Positions 8,741 through 18,075 are shown, counted from the stretch's first letter. The stretch is DNA of 64,000 nt from Actinomycetospora sp. NBRC 106378 (GCF_030269685.1 NZ_BSTT01000016.1:62001-126000); one strand, 5' to 3'. Numbers and translations: made by a program. The notes: generated by a model not told the origin, from the letters alone.

Positions 8741-9583
8741 ATGAGCCGCCAGAACGCCCTGGTCACCGCCGACTGGGCGCAGGAGAACCTCGACGCCCCC
8801 GGTGTGGTGTTCGTCGAGGTCGACGAGGACACCAGCGCCTACGACGGCGGGCACATCCCCGGCGCCGTGAAGATCGACTGGAAGACCGAGCTGCAGGACC
8901 AGGTCCGCCGCGACTTCGTCGACAAGGCCGGATTCGAGAAGCTGCTCTCCGCCAAGGGCATCTCCAACGACGACACCGTCGTGCTCTACGGCGGCAACAA
9001 CAACTGGTTCGCCGCCTACGCCTACTGGTACTTCACGCTCTACGGCCACACCGCGGTCAAGCTGCTCGACGGCGGCCGCAAGAAGTGGGAGCTCGACGGC
9101 CGCACGCTCGACACCGCGGTCCCCGAGCGGGCGCAGACGAACTACACCGCCCAGGAGCAGGACCTCTCGATCCGCGCCTTCCGCGACGAGGTGGTCGACG
9201 CGATCGGCACCAGGAACCTGATCGACATTCGGTCGCCGGACGAGTACGCGGGGCGGCTGCTGGCGCCGGCGCACCTCCCGCAGGAGCAGGCGCAGCGGCC
9301 CGGGCACATCCCCGGCGCCGTCAACATCCCGTGGAGCCGCGCGGTCGCCGAGGACGGGACGTTCCGGTCGGACGAGCAGCTGCGCGAGCTCTACCGCGGC
9401 GAGGGCGTCGACCCGTCCACCCCGGTGATCACCTACTGCCGCATCGGCGAACGCTCGTCGCACACCTGGTTCGCGCTGCACGAACTGCTCGGCCACGCCG
9501 ACGTCAAGAACTACGACGGGTCGTGGACCGAGTACGGCTCCCTGGTCGGCGTGCCGATCCAGCTCGGCGACGAGCGGGGCTGA
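8741..9583 (+). CDS. cysA2: Thiosulfate sulfurtransferase (CysA2/SseA-like rhodanese)
   Basis: A 280-residue tandem rhodanese, closely similar in recalled sequence to mycobacterial CysA2. The first domain carries YGGNNNWFAAYAYWYF and has no catalytic cysteine. The second has Cys233 in TYCRIGERSSHTW, where the persulfide forms. It transfers sulfane sulfur from thiosulfate or 3-mercaptopyruvate to an acceptor in the cytoplasm. AGAGGAG precedes the ATG. Divergent from the CGNR regulator and followed after 6 bp by the ketopantoate-reductase-like gene. Confidence 0.92.
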   Translation: MSRQNALVTADWAQENLDAPGVVFVEVDEDTSAYDGGHIPGAVKIDWKTELQDQVRRDFVDKAGFEKLLSAKGISNDDTVVLYGGNNNWFAAYAYWYFTLYGHTAVKLLDGGRKKWELDGRTLDTAVPERAQTNYTAQEQDLSIRAFRDEVVDAIGTRNLIDIRSPDEYAGRLLAPAHLPQEQAQRPGHIPGAVNIPWSRAVAEDGTFRSDEQLRELYRGEGVDPSTPVITYCRIGERSSHTWFALHELLGHADVKNYDGSWTEYGSLVGVPIQLGDERG

Positions 9584-9589
9584 TCGGCG

Positions 9590-10504
9590 ATGCGGACCCT
9601 GGTGCTCGGGGCCGGCGCGACCGGCGGCCACCTCGGGGCGCTCCTGCTCGCCGCCGGTCGCGACGTGACCTTCCTGGTCCGGCCGGGTGTGGCGGACCGG
9701 CTGTCCCTCGAGGGACTGCAGGTCCGCGGCGTCGACGGGACGACCCGCTCGCACCCGGTGCCGTCCGTCGTCACCGCCGGAGAGCTGCGCTCCCCCTACG
9801 ACCTGGTGGTCGTGGCGGTGCGCGGACGCGCTCTGGCGGACGCGGTGAAGGACCTCGCCCCTGCCGTGAGTCCCGGCACGCAGGTCGTGCCGCTGCTCAA
9901 CGGGATGGCGCACCTGGACGCGTTGGTCGACGCCTTCGGCGCCGGGTCGGTGCTCGGGGCGACCGCCCGGCTGGCCGCGACCCTGCTGCCGCACGGCGTG
10001 ATCGTCGAGCAGGCGCCCGGGGTCACGCTCGAGCTCGGCCGTCCGGGACTTCTGGGTGAGGACCTCGAGGCCGTGCGCCGCGAACTCGCGGTGGACGGGG
10101 TCACGGTGCGGGTGGTCGACGACATCCGCGCCGCGATGTGGACGAAGTGGCTCTTCATCGGAGCGAGCACGGTGCTGACGAGCCTCGGAGGCGGACCGGT
10201 GGGCGACGTCGCGGCCGCCCCGGGAGGGACGGACCTCGTCCGGACGGTGGTCGCCGAGCTGTCCGCGATCGCGGCCGCCGAGGGCCACGGGGAGGATCCC
10301 GACGTCCTCGTGCGGACCTTCTCCGACCCGACCTCGCGGTTCGTCCCGTCGATGACGCGCGAGCTGTGGGCGGGGCGTCCGGTCGAGGTGGAGGTCCTCG
10401 ACGAGCTCGCGGCCCTCGCCCGGCGGGGAGCACTCGCATCTCCGCTGCTCGACGCGGCGCGGGTCCGTCTTCGGCTCGGCCGTGCGACCGAGCCCGGACG
10501 GTGA
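9590..10504 (+). CDS. 2-dehydropantoate 2-reductase (PanE/ApbA family)
   Basis: A 304-residue two-domain reductase. The NADPH Rossmann motif LGAGATGGHLGA is at the N-terminus. The linker has LLNGMAHLDAL, the catalytic lysine lies in MWTKWLFIG, and the C-terminal helical domain has the usual TSRFVPSMTRELWAGRPVEVE segment. It would reduce 2-dehydropantoate to pantoate for CoA synthesis, but actinobacteria carry several paralogues with other 2-keto acid substrates, so I give no symbol. It is 6 bp after the sulfurtransferase and probably co-transcribed. Confidence 0.85.
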   Translation: MRTLVLGAGATGGHLGALLLAAGRDVTFLVRPGVADRLSLEGLQVRGVDGTTRSHPVPSVVTAGELRSPYDLVVVAVRGRALADAVKDLAPAVSPGTQVVPLLNGMAHLDALVDAFGAGSVLGATARLAATLLPHGVIVEQAPGVTLELGRPGLLGEDLEAVRRELAVDGVTVRVVDDIRAAMWTKWLFIGASTVLTSLGGGPVGDVAAAPGGTDLVRTVVAELSAIAAAEGHGEDPDVLVRTFSDPTSRFVPSMTRELWAGRPVEVEVLDELAALARRGALASPLLDAARVRLRLGRATEPGR

Positions 10505-10518
10505 GCCGTCAGAGGCTC
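10503..10518. terminator. Hairpin at the convergent end of the PanE-like and SDR genes
   Basis: GAGCC and GGCTC flank a 6-nt loop. The hairpin starts inside the PanE-like stop and covers the SDR stop, so it could terminate both converging transcripts. Short and without a U-tract. Confidence 0.4.
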
Positions 10519-11291
10519 GGACGACCCTGGCCGGTCGACGCGCTGGTGCCGCCGTCGACGGGCAGGACGACGCCGGTGACGTACCGGGCGGCGTCGCTGG
10601 CGAGGAACAGCACGGCGGGCGCGATGTCCTCCGGCTCCCCGATGCGTCCGAGGGCGACCCGGTCGACGAACGTCTCGAGCAGCGACGGGTTCTCCGTGAC
10701 CGCGGCGACCGCACTGGTGCGGGTCAGCGCGGGCGCGACGGCGTTGAGGCGGACCCCGCGCGGCCCCCAGTCCAACGCCAGGGAGCGCACGAAGTTCGAG
10801 ACCGCGGCCTTCGTGGCGTTGTAGCCGGCCTGGCCCCAGTCGCCGGCCAGGCCCGAGACGCTGGAGACGGCGACGAGGTTGCCGCCGCTCTCGGCGAGGA
10901 CGGGCAGCGCCTTCTTCGCCAGGTGGAAGAAGCCGTCGACGTTGGTGGCCCGCATGGCCGCCCAGTCCGCGTCCTCGAGGTCGGTGATCTCCCCGTTCAC
11001 GTAGCCCGCCGCGTTGCTGACGACGACGTCCAGGCGGCCGAACCGGCGCACGACCTCGTCGACGAGGTCGCCGATCTGCTGCCGGTCGGCCAGGTCCGTC
11101 GGGACGGCGAGCGCACGGTCGGCCGGTGCGCCGCGCAGCGCCTCGTCGAGGGGCTCCCGACGACGGCCGGCGACCGCCACGATCGCGCCCGCGTCGAGGA
11201 AGGCCCGGGTGATCGCGAGCCCGATGCCGGTCCCGCCTCCCGTGACCAGGACGACGGAGTCGCTGAAGTCGAAGTGCGCGCCGGTGCTCAT
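10509..11291 (-). CDS. SDR family oxidoreductase
   Basis: A 260-residue classical SDR. TGGGTGIG binds the nucleotide, VSNAAG sits mid-protein, the serine lies in AVSSVSG, and YNATK is the catalytic Tyr/Lys pair. The C-terminal PVDGGT motif is present. Resembles 3-oxoacyl-ACP reductase or 2,4-dienoyl-CoA reductase-like enzymes. Start ATG 11291 is preferred over the more upstream ATG because GGTGGGGG immediately precedes it. It is 34 bp downstream of a TetR gene on the same strand and likely shares its transcript. Confidence 0.85.
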   Translation of the reverse strand: MSTGAHFDFSDSVVLVTGGGTGIGLAITRAFLDAGAIVAVAGRRREPLDEALRGAPADRALAVPTDLADRQQIGDLVDEVVRRFGRLDVVVSNAAGYVNGEITDLEDADWAAMRATNVDGFFHLAKKALPVLAESGGNLVAVSSVSGLAGDWGQAGYNATKAAVSNFVRSLALDWGPRGVRLNAVAPALTRTSAVAAVTENPSLLETFVDRVALGRIGEPEDIAPAVLFLASDAARYVTGVVLPVDGGTSASTGQGRPSL

Positions 11292-11325
11292 CCCCCACCC
11301 ATACACCTCCGGCCCCGCGACCGGC

Positions 11326-11907
11326 TCAGCACCGCCGGGCGAGGCCCTCCGCGAGCCAGCGCGCCTGGGTCGCCGCCAGGTCCGGGCCGGTGGGCTGGGT
11401 CGCGTGGCTGATGACGAGCCGGACCAGGCCGTCGGCCAGCACCGACAGGTCCGGGTCCTCGCCGTGCAGTGCTGCGAGCTGGGCCGCGACCACCCCGACG
11501 CCCCGCTCGAGCACGACCTCCGGACTCGCCGTGACCACCGGGAGCAGGCTCTCGCCCCCGTCCGCCGTCAGGATCGCCTTGAGCAGGTCGTTCGACGCGC
11601 CGAACGCCAGCGCCGCGGCCACCCCGGCCACCGACCCCGCGACGAGGTCGTCCGGATGGGCCCGCAGCTCCCCGCAGACGACGGCGAGGAACGCGTCGGT
11701 CTCGCGGCCCACCAGCGCGTCGCCGAGGGCCGCCTTGGTGCCGACCGCGTTGTACAGGTGCTGGCGACTGATCCCGGCGCGGCTCGCGACGGCCCCCATC
11801 GTCACCGCCGACCAGCCCTGCGCGGTCGTGAGCTCGCGCGCGGCGTCGAGCAGCCGGGCGAGCAGCTCGGCCCGCGTGTCCTCGCGGAACGAGCCACCCG
11901 TCGTCAT
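11326..11907 (-). CDS. TetR/AcrR family transcriptional regulator
   Basis: A 193-residue regulator. The N-terminal helix-turn-helix spans about residues 20-60 (TMGAVASRAGISRQHLYNAVGTK, close to the TetR signature). The C-terminal ligand domain is variable. It is divergent from the desaturase-reductase fusion, with the inverted repeat CGTTGACA-N13-TGTCAACG in between, and cotranscribed with the SDR. The simplest reading is a repressor of the fusion gene that is relieved by a hydrophobic substrate such as a fatty acid or alkane. That ligand is inference. Confidence 0.86.
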   Translation of the reverse strand: MTTGGSFREDTRAELLARLLDAARELTTAQGWSAVTMGAVASRAGISRQHLYNAVGTKAALGDALVGRETDAFLAVVCGELRAHPDDLVAGSVAGVAAALAFGASNDLLKAILTADGGESLLPVVTASPEVVLERGVGVVAAQLAALHGEDPDLSVLADGLVRLVISHATQPTGPDLAATQARWLAEGLARRC

Positions 11908-11944
11908 GAACCCGACCTTACAGAACCGAGCCAGACGACAACGG

Positions 11945-11973
11945 CGTTGACAAGTGAGCGACGAATGTCAACG
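11945..11973. promoter_or_regulatory. Candidate operator between TetR and the desaturase fusion
   Basis: Eight-base perfect arms CGTTGACA and TGTCAACG are separated by 13 bp. The repeat ends 10 bp before the ATG of the fusion gene and 37 bp upstream of the TetR start. A TTGACA is included in the left arm. The position suits control of both genes. Confidence 0.6.
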
Positions 11974-11983
11974 ATTCGACCTC

Positions 11984-13996
11984 ATGACGACGACCGCCGA
12001 GCCGGCCGACGAGGACCGGGTGCTCAGCGAGGAGGAGTCCCGCGCGATCCGCCGCGGGGTCCCCCACCCGCGGGTTCCGATGCCCGTGGTGGCCCTGCCG
12101 ACGCTCACCCTGTTCCTCGGATCGCTCGCCGCCTGGATCGGCGCGACGTGGTGGGTGCTGGCCGGCGAGGACCCGTGGCGCTACGCCGTGACGATCCCGG
12201 TGCACGCGATCGTCACCTTCACGATGTTCACGGTGCTCCACGAGACGATCCACCTCGCGGGCGGCCGGTCGCGGGCGGTCAACGAGGTGCTCGGTCGCCT
12301 GGCGATGCCCTTCGTCGTCGCGTGGGCGGCGTTCCCGCTCGTGCGCTACCTGCACATCGAGCACCACCGCAACACCAACGAGGACGTGACGACCGACCCC
12401 GACGCCTGGTCCTCCGCGGGCCCGCCGTGGCTCTGGCCGTTGCGCTGGATGACCCTCGACCTCTGGTACCTGCGCTTCTACGCCCCGCGCATCCCGGGCC
12501 GCCCGCGGTCGGAACTGGCCGAGCAGCTGGCCGTGTCCACGGTGGTGATCGGCGGGTTCGTCACGCTCGCGCTGACCGGTCACGGCTGGGAACTGCTGGT
12601 GATCTACCTGATCCCTCAGCGGATCGGCGTCGGCGTGCTCGTCTGGTGGTTCGACTGGCTGCCCCACCACGACCTCGAGGCGACCGCCCGGTCCGACCGC
12701 TTCCACGCGACCCGGATCCGCGTCGGCTGGGAGCGGATCATGAACCCGCTGATGCTCTACCAGAACTACCACCTGGTGCATCACATCCACCCGACGATCC
12801 CGTTCTACCGGTACGTGCAGGTCTGGCGGCGCTCCGAGTCCGACTGGCTCGAGCGCGACGTCCCGATCGTCACCGCGTGGGGCACCGAGCTCTCCGCCTC
12901 GGAGTACCGCGCCTGGCGGAACATCATCGCCACCTACGACCGCGACGCCGACCTGCCGCGCCTCCCCCACCGGCTGCGGGTCGAGGAGGTCCGGCGGCTG
13001 ACCCCGGACGCCGTCTCGGTCACCTTCGCAGTGCCCGACGAGCTCCGGGAGGCCTACCGCTTCGCGCCCGGCCAGAACGTGACCGTGGCGGCGGAGATCG
13101 ACGGCGAGGTCGTCCGGCGGAACTACTCGATCTGCACCGCCGCCGGGTCGGGCGTCCTGCGGATCGCCGTGCGCCGGGTCGAGGGCGGGCGCTTCTCCAC
13201 CTGGGCGAACAGCGCACTGCGCGCCGGCGACGAGCTGGAGGTTACCCCGCCCGCCGGCTCGTTCACGGTCACCACCGACCGCCGGCAGGCACGCCACGTC
13301 GCCGCGATCGCCGCCGGCAGCGGGATCACGCCGGTGATCTCCGTCCTGACCAGCACCCTCGACGCCGAACCGCGCTCGCGCGCCACCCTGCTCTACGCCA
13401 ACCGCGACGCCGAGCACACCATGTTCGACGACGAGCTCGCGATGCTCGTCCGCCGCTACGAGGGCCGGCTCACGGTGGTCCACCACCACTCGCGCGCGGC
13501 CTCGTCCCGACGGCGGGTCGTCCCCGGCCGGCTGGACCCGGATCGCCTCGCCGGGCACCTGGCGGACCCGGCCCTGCGCTCGGCGGACTGGTTCCTCTGC
13601 GGACCGGCCGCGATGCTCGACGACCTCGAGCCGGTCCTGCGGGAGCACGGCGTCACCGAGGTGCGGCGCGAGCTCTTCGTCGCCCCCGACGACGAGCCGG
13701 GCGACCTCGGCGACATCGTCCCCGCGACCGTCGCGGTGACCCGCGGCGGCGAGACCACGGAGGTGGCGAGCACCGGCACGGCGTCGCTGCTCGAGAGCGC
13801 GCTCGCCGCCGGGGTCGACGCGCCGTACCTGTGCGCGGGCGGCATCTGCGGCACGTGCGTCGCCACCGTGACGTGCGGGAGCGTCCACATGCAGCAGAAC
13901 TACGCGCTCTCGCCGGCCGAGATCGAGGCCGGACGCGTCCTCACCTGCCAGGCGCGCCCGACCACCCCGGAGGTCGCGGTCGACTACGACCGCTGA
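11984..13996 (+). CDS. Fatty acid desaturase-type di-iron enzyme fused to ferredoxin reductase and 2Fe-2S ferredoxin
   Basis: A 670-residue self-contained redox enzyme. Residues 35-275 are a membrane di-iron desaturase/hydroxylase domain with hydrophobic segments and histidine boxes HETIH (86-90), HIEHH (124-128) and HLVHHIH (263-269), plus HH at 228-229. From about residue 325 comes a ferredoxin-NADP reductase: RRNYS (378-382) for flavin and GSGITP (445-450) for NAD(P)H. The C-terminus is a plant-type ferredoxin with Cys617, Cys622, Cys625 and Cys655. Known desaturases such as mycobacterial DesA3 use a separate reductase; here all three are one chain. ATG 11984 is preferred over GTG 11954, which lies inside the operator. 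Desaturation versus hydroxylation cannot be decided. Confidence 0.88.
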   Translation: MTTTAEPADEDRVLSEEESRAIRRGVPHPRVPMPVVALPTLTLFLGSLAAWIGATWWVLAGEDPWRYAVTIPVHAIVTFTMFTVLHETIHLAGGRSRAVNEVLGRLAMPFVVAWAAFPLVRYLHIEHHRNTNEDVTTDPDAWSSAGPPWLWPLRWMTLDLWYLRFYAPRIPGRPRSELAEQLAVSTVVIGGFVTLALTGHGWELLVIYLIPQRIGVGVLVWWFDWLPHHDLEATARSDRFHATRIRVGWERIMNPLMLYQNYHLVHHIHPTIPFYRYVQVWRRSESDWLERDVPIVTAWGTELSASEYRAWRNIIATYDRDADLPRLPHRLRVEEVRRLTPDAVSVTFAVPDELREAYRFAPGQNVTVAAEIDGEVVRRNYSICTAAGSGVLRIAVRRVEGGRFSTWANSALRAGDELEVTPPAGSFTVTTDRRQARHVAAIAAGSGITPVISVLTSTLDAEPRSRATLLYANRDAEHTMFDDELAMLVRRYEGRLTVVHHHSRAASSRRRVVPGRLDPDRLAGHLADPALRSADWFLCGPAAMLDDLEPVLREHGVTEVRRELFVAPDDEPGDLGDIVPATVAVTRGGETTEVASTGTASLLESALAAGVDAPYLCAGGICGTCVATVTCGSVHMQQNYALSPAEIEAGRVLTCQARPTTPEVAVDYDR

Positions 13997-14010
13997 CCCC
14001 CGGGGTCAGC
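13992..14010. terminator. Palindrome at the end of the desaturase fusion
   Basis: GCTGACCCC and GGGGTCAGC are perfect 9-bp arms around one base. The fusion gene's TGA is in the left arm. The convergent malate synthase gene ends 4 bp further right. Likely bidirectional termination. Confidence 0.5.
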
Positions 14011-14013
14011 ACG

Positions 14014-16176
14014 TCACGCGGACGCCTTGGCCTTCCGGCGCCACTGCGTCAGGGGACGCTCGGTGTAGCCGTTGGGCTCGGTCCCGCCGGTGAAGACGAG
14101 CTCGAGGGCGGCCTGGAAGGACTCGCTGCCCTCCAGGTCGGGTGCCATGGGCGGGTAGCCGTCCTGGCCCTCGTTCTGCTCGTCGACCAGGGCGGCCATG
14201 CGCGCGAACGTCTCGCGGACGGTCTGCTCGTCGACGACGCCGTGCTCGAGCCAGTTCGCGATGAGCTGGCTGGAGATGCGCAGCGTGGCGCGGTCCTCCA
14301 TCAGGCCGACGCCCTCGAGGTCGGGCACCGTCGAGCAGCCGATCCCCATGCCGACCCAGCGCACGACGTAGCCGAGGATCGACTGCGCGTTGGTCTCCAG
14401 TTCGTGGCGCACGTCCTCCTCGGACAGCGTGCCGGGGTCGGAGAGCGGGAGCTCGAGCAGGTTGCGGCGGTCGGCCACGGGACGCTGTGCGATCTCGTCC
14501 TGGACGGCGTGCACGTCGACGCGCAGGTAGTGCAGCGCGTGCAGCGTCGCGGCGGTCGGCGAGGGCACCCACGCCGTGTTGGCCCCGGCCTTCGGGTGGC
14601 CGATCTTCTGCTCGAGCATCTCGGCCATCGCGGCGGGCTTGGCCCACATGCCCTTGCCCACCTGGGCGTGGTGCTCGAACCCGGCGGCCAGGGCGACGTC
14701 GACGTTGCGGTCCTCGTAGGTCTGCAGCCAGGTCGTGGACTTCATGTCGCCCTTGCGCAGGACCGGCCCGGCCGCGAAGCAGGTGTGGATCTCGTCGCCG
14801 GTCCGGTCGAGGAAGCCGGTGTTGACGAAGATGACGCGGTGGGCGGCGGCGCCGATGCAGGCCGACAGGTTCGTCGTCGTCCGCTTCTCCTCGTCCATGA
14901 TGCCGATCTTGAGCGTGTTCGTCTCCAGCCCGAGGGCCTCCTCGACCGCCGCGAACAGCTCGACGGTCAGCGCGACCTCCGCCGGCCCGTGCTGCTTGGG
15001 CTTGACGAGGTAGAGGCTGCCGGCGCGGGAGTTCGTGTGGGGGCCGAGCCCGCGCAGGTCGTACAGGCCGGCGACGGCGCACACGAGCGCGTCGAGGACG
15101 CCCTCGTTGGTCTCCTCCCCGTCGCCGGTGAGCACCGCGTTCGTCGTCATGTGGTGGCCGCAGGTGCGCACGAGCATCAGCGAGCGACCCGGCAGGGTCA
15201 GGGAGGACCCGTCGGCGCCGGTGTACTCGCGGTCCGGGTGGACCCGCCGCGTGACGGTCTCGCCGCCCTTGGAGAACTCCGCGACCAGGTCGCCGGTCAT
15301 CAGGCCGAGCCAGGTGCGGTAGGCCAGGGCCTTGTCCTCGCCGTCGACCGTGGCGACCGAGTCCTCGAGGTCGACGATCGTGGTCACCGCCGACTCGAGC
15401 ACGACGTCACTGACGTCCGCGTGGTGCTGGCGGCCCACCTGCGTGGACGGGTCGATCACGAGGTCGGCGTGCAGTCCGTTGCGGACCAGCAGCACGCTGC
15501 CCTTCCCGTCGCCGTCGGGGGCGTTGAACCCCGCGAACGCCGAGGGGTCGGAGAGGCCGACGGTGCCGTCGGCGGTGTCGGCGGCGAATCCGTCGGCCGA
15601 GGGGCGGTACGCGGTGACGTCGGCGTGGCTGCCGCGCTCGAGCGGGAACAGCTCGTCGAGGAGCTGGTCGGCCGCCTCGATGACCTGCGCGCCGCGCTTC
15701 TCGTCGTAGCCCTTCGCGAGCTCGTGGTCCTGGGGCAGCGCATCGGTGCCGTAGAAGGCGTCGAACAGCGAGCCCCAGCGGGCGTTCGCGGCGTTGAGCG
15801 CGAAGCGCGCGTTCGTCGACGGCACCACCAGCTGCGGGCCGGGCACCTCCGCGATCTCCGGGTCGACCCGGTCGACGTCGATCGTCGGGACGCTCGACGG
15901 CTCCGGCTCCAGGTAGCCGAGGTCGGTCAGCAGCTTCTCGTAGTCGTCGCGGGAGCCCGCCCCGTGCTGCCGGTGCCAGGCGTCGATCTTCTCCTGCAGG
16001 TCGTCGCGCTCGGCCAGCGCCGACGCGATCCGCGGCGCGAACCGCTCCTGCAGGTCGGCCAGCGTCGACCAGAACTGCTCGGGGGTGATCTCGACCTGGG
16101 CCAGGAGCTCGTCCTCGACGAACGCCCGCAGGTGCTCGTCGACCTGCAGCCCGGACCGCTCGGACATCTCGGACAC
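14014..16176 (-). CDS. glcB: Malate synthase G
   Basis: A 720-residue malate synthase, the second glyoxylate-shunt enzyme: glyoxylate plus acetyl-CoA gives malate. The length and segments match the single-chain G form: TTIVDLEDSVATVDGEDK, LMLVRTCGHHMTTNAVLT, KIGIMDEEKRTTTNLSACI and NTGFLDRTGDEIHT. GTG 16176 is chosen because GAGGCGG lies 7 nt upstream; ATG 16167 is an alternative. It lets cells grow on acetyl-CoA released by the many beta-oxidation genes here. No isocitrate lyase gene is in the window. Confidence 0.94.
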   Translation of the reverse strand: MSEMSERSGLQVDEHLRAFVEDELLAQVEITPEQFWSTLADLQERFAPRIASALAERDDLQEKIDAWHRQHGAGSRDDYEKLLTDLGYLEPEPSSVPTIDVDRVDPEIAEVPGPQLVVPSTNARFALNAANARWGSLFDAFYGTDALPQDHELAKGYDEKRGAQVIEAADQLLDELFPLERGSHADVTAYRPSADGFAADTADGTVGLSDPSAFAGFNAPDGDGKGSVLLVRNGLHADLVIDPSTQVGRQHHADVSDVVLESAVTTIVDLEDSVATVDGEDKALAYRTWLGLMTGDLVAEFSKGGETVTRRVHPDREYTGADGSSLTLPGRSLMLVRTCGHHMTTNAVLTGDGEETNEGVLDALVCAVAGLYDLRGLGPHTNSRAGSLYLVKPKQHGPAEVALTVELFAAVEEALGLETNTLKIGIMDEEKRTTTNLSACIGAAAHRVIFVNTGFLDRTGDEIHTCFAAGPVLRKGDMKSTTWLQTYEDRNVDVALAAGFEHHAQVGKGMWAKPAAMAEMLEQKIGHPKAGANTAWVPSPTAATLHALHYLRVDVHAVQDEIAQRPVADRRNLLELPLSDPGTLSEEDVRHELETNAQSILGYVVRWVGMGIGCSTVPDLEGVGLMEDRATLRISSQLIANWLEHGVVDEQTVRETFARMAALVDEQNEGQDGYPPMAPDLEGSESFQAALELVFTGGTEPNGYTERPLTQWRRKAKASA

Positions 16177-16267
16177 TGACGGACCGCCTCTCTCGCGTGC
16201 TGGGCTCATCAGCACGTCTGTTCCCCGCTCACGGCCCGGACTACTCGGGCGACGGCGGGTCCCCGAC

Positions 16268-16843
16268 CTACCGGTCGGCGCGGTACCCGCGCCGGAGGAT
16301 GTCGCGCGCCCCGTCGGCCTGCCGCGAACCCGCGGGGCAGGTCGACCCGAGCCAGGCCAGCATGGCCGCACACCCGAGGAGGTCGTGGGCCGTCACGTCC
16401 GCGCGGGCCACCCCGGCCCGCCGGGCGTCGGCGAGGAACTGCTCGGTCGCCACGAGCATCTCCGCGCACACGGAGCCGAGCGGCGTCGGCTCCGCGTCCT
16501 CGAGCGCACCGACGAGCGGACCGGACAGGCCGCGGTAGGTCGCGATGTGCCGCTCGACCTCGCTCAGCCAGGCGTCGAGCCGGTCGGCGACGTCGACCTC
16601 CCGGGCCACCCGGTCGCGGGCCGCGGCGAGCTCGTCGTTCTCGATGCGCAGGACCTCGGCGAGCAGGCTCTCGCGGTCGGGGAAGTGCCGGTAGAGCGTG
16701 CCCGGACCGACGCCGGCGTCGCGGGCGATGGCCTCCAACGAGGTCGTGATGCCCTGCCGGCGCACGTGCTGCCGCGCGACGGCGACGAGCAGGTCCCGGT
16801 TCTTCCGGGCGTCCGCGCGCATGGGTCGCTCGGTGCTCGCCAT
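16268..16843 (-). CDS. TetR/AcrR family transcriptional regulator
   Basis: A 191-residue TetR. The N-terminus MRADARKNRDLLVAVARQHV and the recognition region GVGPGTLYRHFPDRESLL closely match those of the TetR at 19.2-19.7 kb, so the two are paralogues. The ATG at 16843 follows GGAGGGG at good spacing. It is divergent from the luciferase-like gene, with two copies of a GGAGG-centred palindrome between them. Probably represses itself and that oxidoreductase. Ligand unknown. Confidence 0.88.
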   Translation of the reverse strand: MASTERPMRADARKNRDLLVAVARQHVRRQGITTSLEAIARDAGVGPGTLYRHFPDRESLLAEVLRIENDELAAARDRVAREVDVADRLDAWLSEVERHIATYRGLSGPLVGALEDAEPTPLGSVCAEMLVATEQFLADARRAGVARADVTAHDLLGCAAMLAWLGSTCPAGSRQADGARDILRRGYRADR

Positions 16844-16882
16844 CGACCCCTCCTCCACCGCGTCCGCCGGACCCACCTTAGC

Positions 16883-16922
16883 GGAGGCGGCCTCCGTGTA
16901 CGCTGAACCGGAGGGTGCCTCC
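16883..16922. promoter_or_regulatory. Twin palindromic operators for the adjacent TetR
   Basis: GGAGGCGGCCTCC (16883-16895) is a perfect palindrome and GGAGGGTGCCTCC (16910-16922) is a close second copy. Their centres are 27 bp apart. Both lie between a TetR gene and the gene it diverges from, as expected for TetR operators. Confidence 0.7.
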
Positions 16923-16977
16923 GCTCGACCGGCGTCGGCATCCGGTCGTTGCCTCCGGCGAGCACGAGAGGACCACC

Positions 16978-18015
16978 ATGGCCCCGTCCGTCCCGATCTC
17001 GATCCTGGACCTCGCCCGGGTCCGCCCCGGCGAGAACGCCGCGGAGGGCATCGCCCGCAGCGTGCGTCTCGCGCAGACCGCGGACGGCCTGGGCTACCGC
17101 CGGATCTGGATCTCCGAGCACCACAACATGCCCGGCCTCGCGTCCTCGGCGACCGCCCTCTACATCCAGCACATCGCCGCCCACACCACGAACGTGCGGG
17201 TCGGGTCCGGCGGGATCATGCTGCCGAACCACTCCCCGCTGGTGATCGCCGAGCAGTTCGGCCTGCTCGAGACCCTCTTCCCCGGACGGATCGACCTCGG
17301 CCTGGGACGCGCGCCCGGCACCGACGGGCCCACCATGGCGGCGCTGCGCCGCGACGCCCGCGCCTCCGAGCACTTCCCCTCCGACATCGTCGAGCTGAAC
17401 GGCTATCTCACCGGCGCGACGAAGGTGGCCGACGTCAACGCCTACCCGCACAGCAGCACCGGCGTCCCGCTCTACGTCCTCGGGTCGTCGCTCTACGGCG
17501 CGCAGCTGGCCGCGCACCTCGGCCTGCCCTACGCCTTCGCCTCCCACTTCGCGCCCGACGACCTCGAGGTGGCGGCCCGGACCTACCGCGCCCGCTTCGA
17601 CCCCGCCGGCCCCCTCGCCGGCCCGGGCGCGGCGCCGCACTTCATCGCGGCGGCCAACGTCATCGCCGCCGACGACGCCGACACCGCGGCCGAGCAGTAC
17701 CGGAAGACCGAGCTGGAGTGGCTGCGCTCCATCCTCGGCCGTGGCCGGGACCTGACCGACGAGCAGCTGGCCGTGCTCCGCGACCACCCCCAGGGACGGC
17801 AGGTGCTCGGCATGCTGCGCCGCACCCTCGTCGGGACCGGCCCCGAGGTCGTCGCCGGGCTCGACGCGCTGGCCGAGGAGGTCCGCGCCGACGAGCTCAT
17901 CGTCGTCAACGCCGCCGTCGAGGAGCAGCACCAGCACCGCACCCTCGAGCTCCTCGCGCCGGGCACCGACCAGCGGGACCACGACCGGTCGGCCCTCACC
18001 GCGGCCGGCGTGTGA
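16978..18015 (+). CDS. LLM-class flavin-dependent oxidoreductase
   Basis: A 345-residue luciferase-like monooxygenase. It has the TIM-barrel start [26 protein letters not shown], then [25 protein letters not shown], and [13 protein letters not shown]. This group (MsnO8-like) uses FMNH2 or F420H2 and commonly carries a regulator next door. AGAGGA precedes ATG 16978. The two GGAGG palindromes just upstream and the divergent TetR suggest induction by a substrate or xenobiotic. Cofactor and substrate are undetermined. Confidence 0.88.
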   Translation: MAPSVPISILDLARVRPGENAAEGIARSVRLAQTADGLGYRRIWISEHHNMPGLASSATALYIQHIAAHTTNVRVGSGGIMLPNHSPLVIAEQFGLLETLFPGRIDLGLGRAPGTDGPTMAALRRDARASEHFPSDIVELNGYLTGATKVADVNAYPHSSTGVPLYVLGSSLYGAQLAAHLGLPYAFASHFAPDDLEVAARTYRARFDPAGPLAGPGAAPHFIAAANVIAADDADTAAEQYRKTELEWLRSILGRGRDLTDEQLAVLRDHPQGRQVLGMLRRTLVGTGPEVVAGLDALAEEVRADELIVVNAAVEEQHQHRTLELLAPGTDQRDHDRSALTAAGV

Positions 18016-18020
18016 CGCGC

Positions 18021-18060
18021 GACGACGGCTGAGCCCTCCACGGAGGACCCACCCGTCGTC
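18021..18060. terminator. Stem-loop between convergent LLM and oxidoreductase genes
   Basis: GACGACGG (18021-18028) pairs exactly with CCGTCGTC (18053-18060), with a small CTCC/GGAG pairing inside the loop. It fills most of the 60-bp gap between two converging genes. Confidence 0.5.
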
Positions 18061-18075
18061 GATCCGCGCTCGCCG

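Noticed and set aside
11014..16179. A 1721-codon open frame on the plus strand.
   Set aside because: It runs antisense through the SDR, TetR, part of the desaturase and malate synthase. Its product is Arg/Gly/His-rich low complexity, the usual result of high-GC codon bias.
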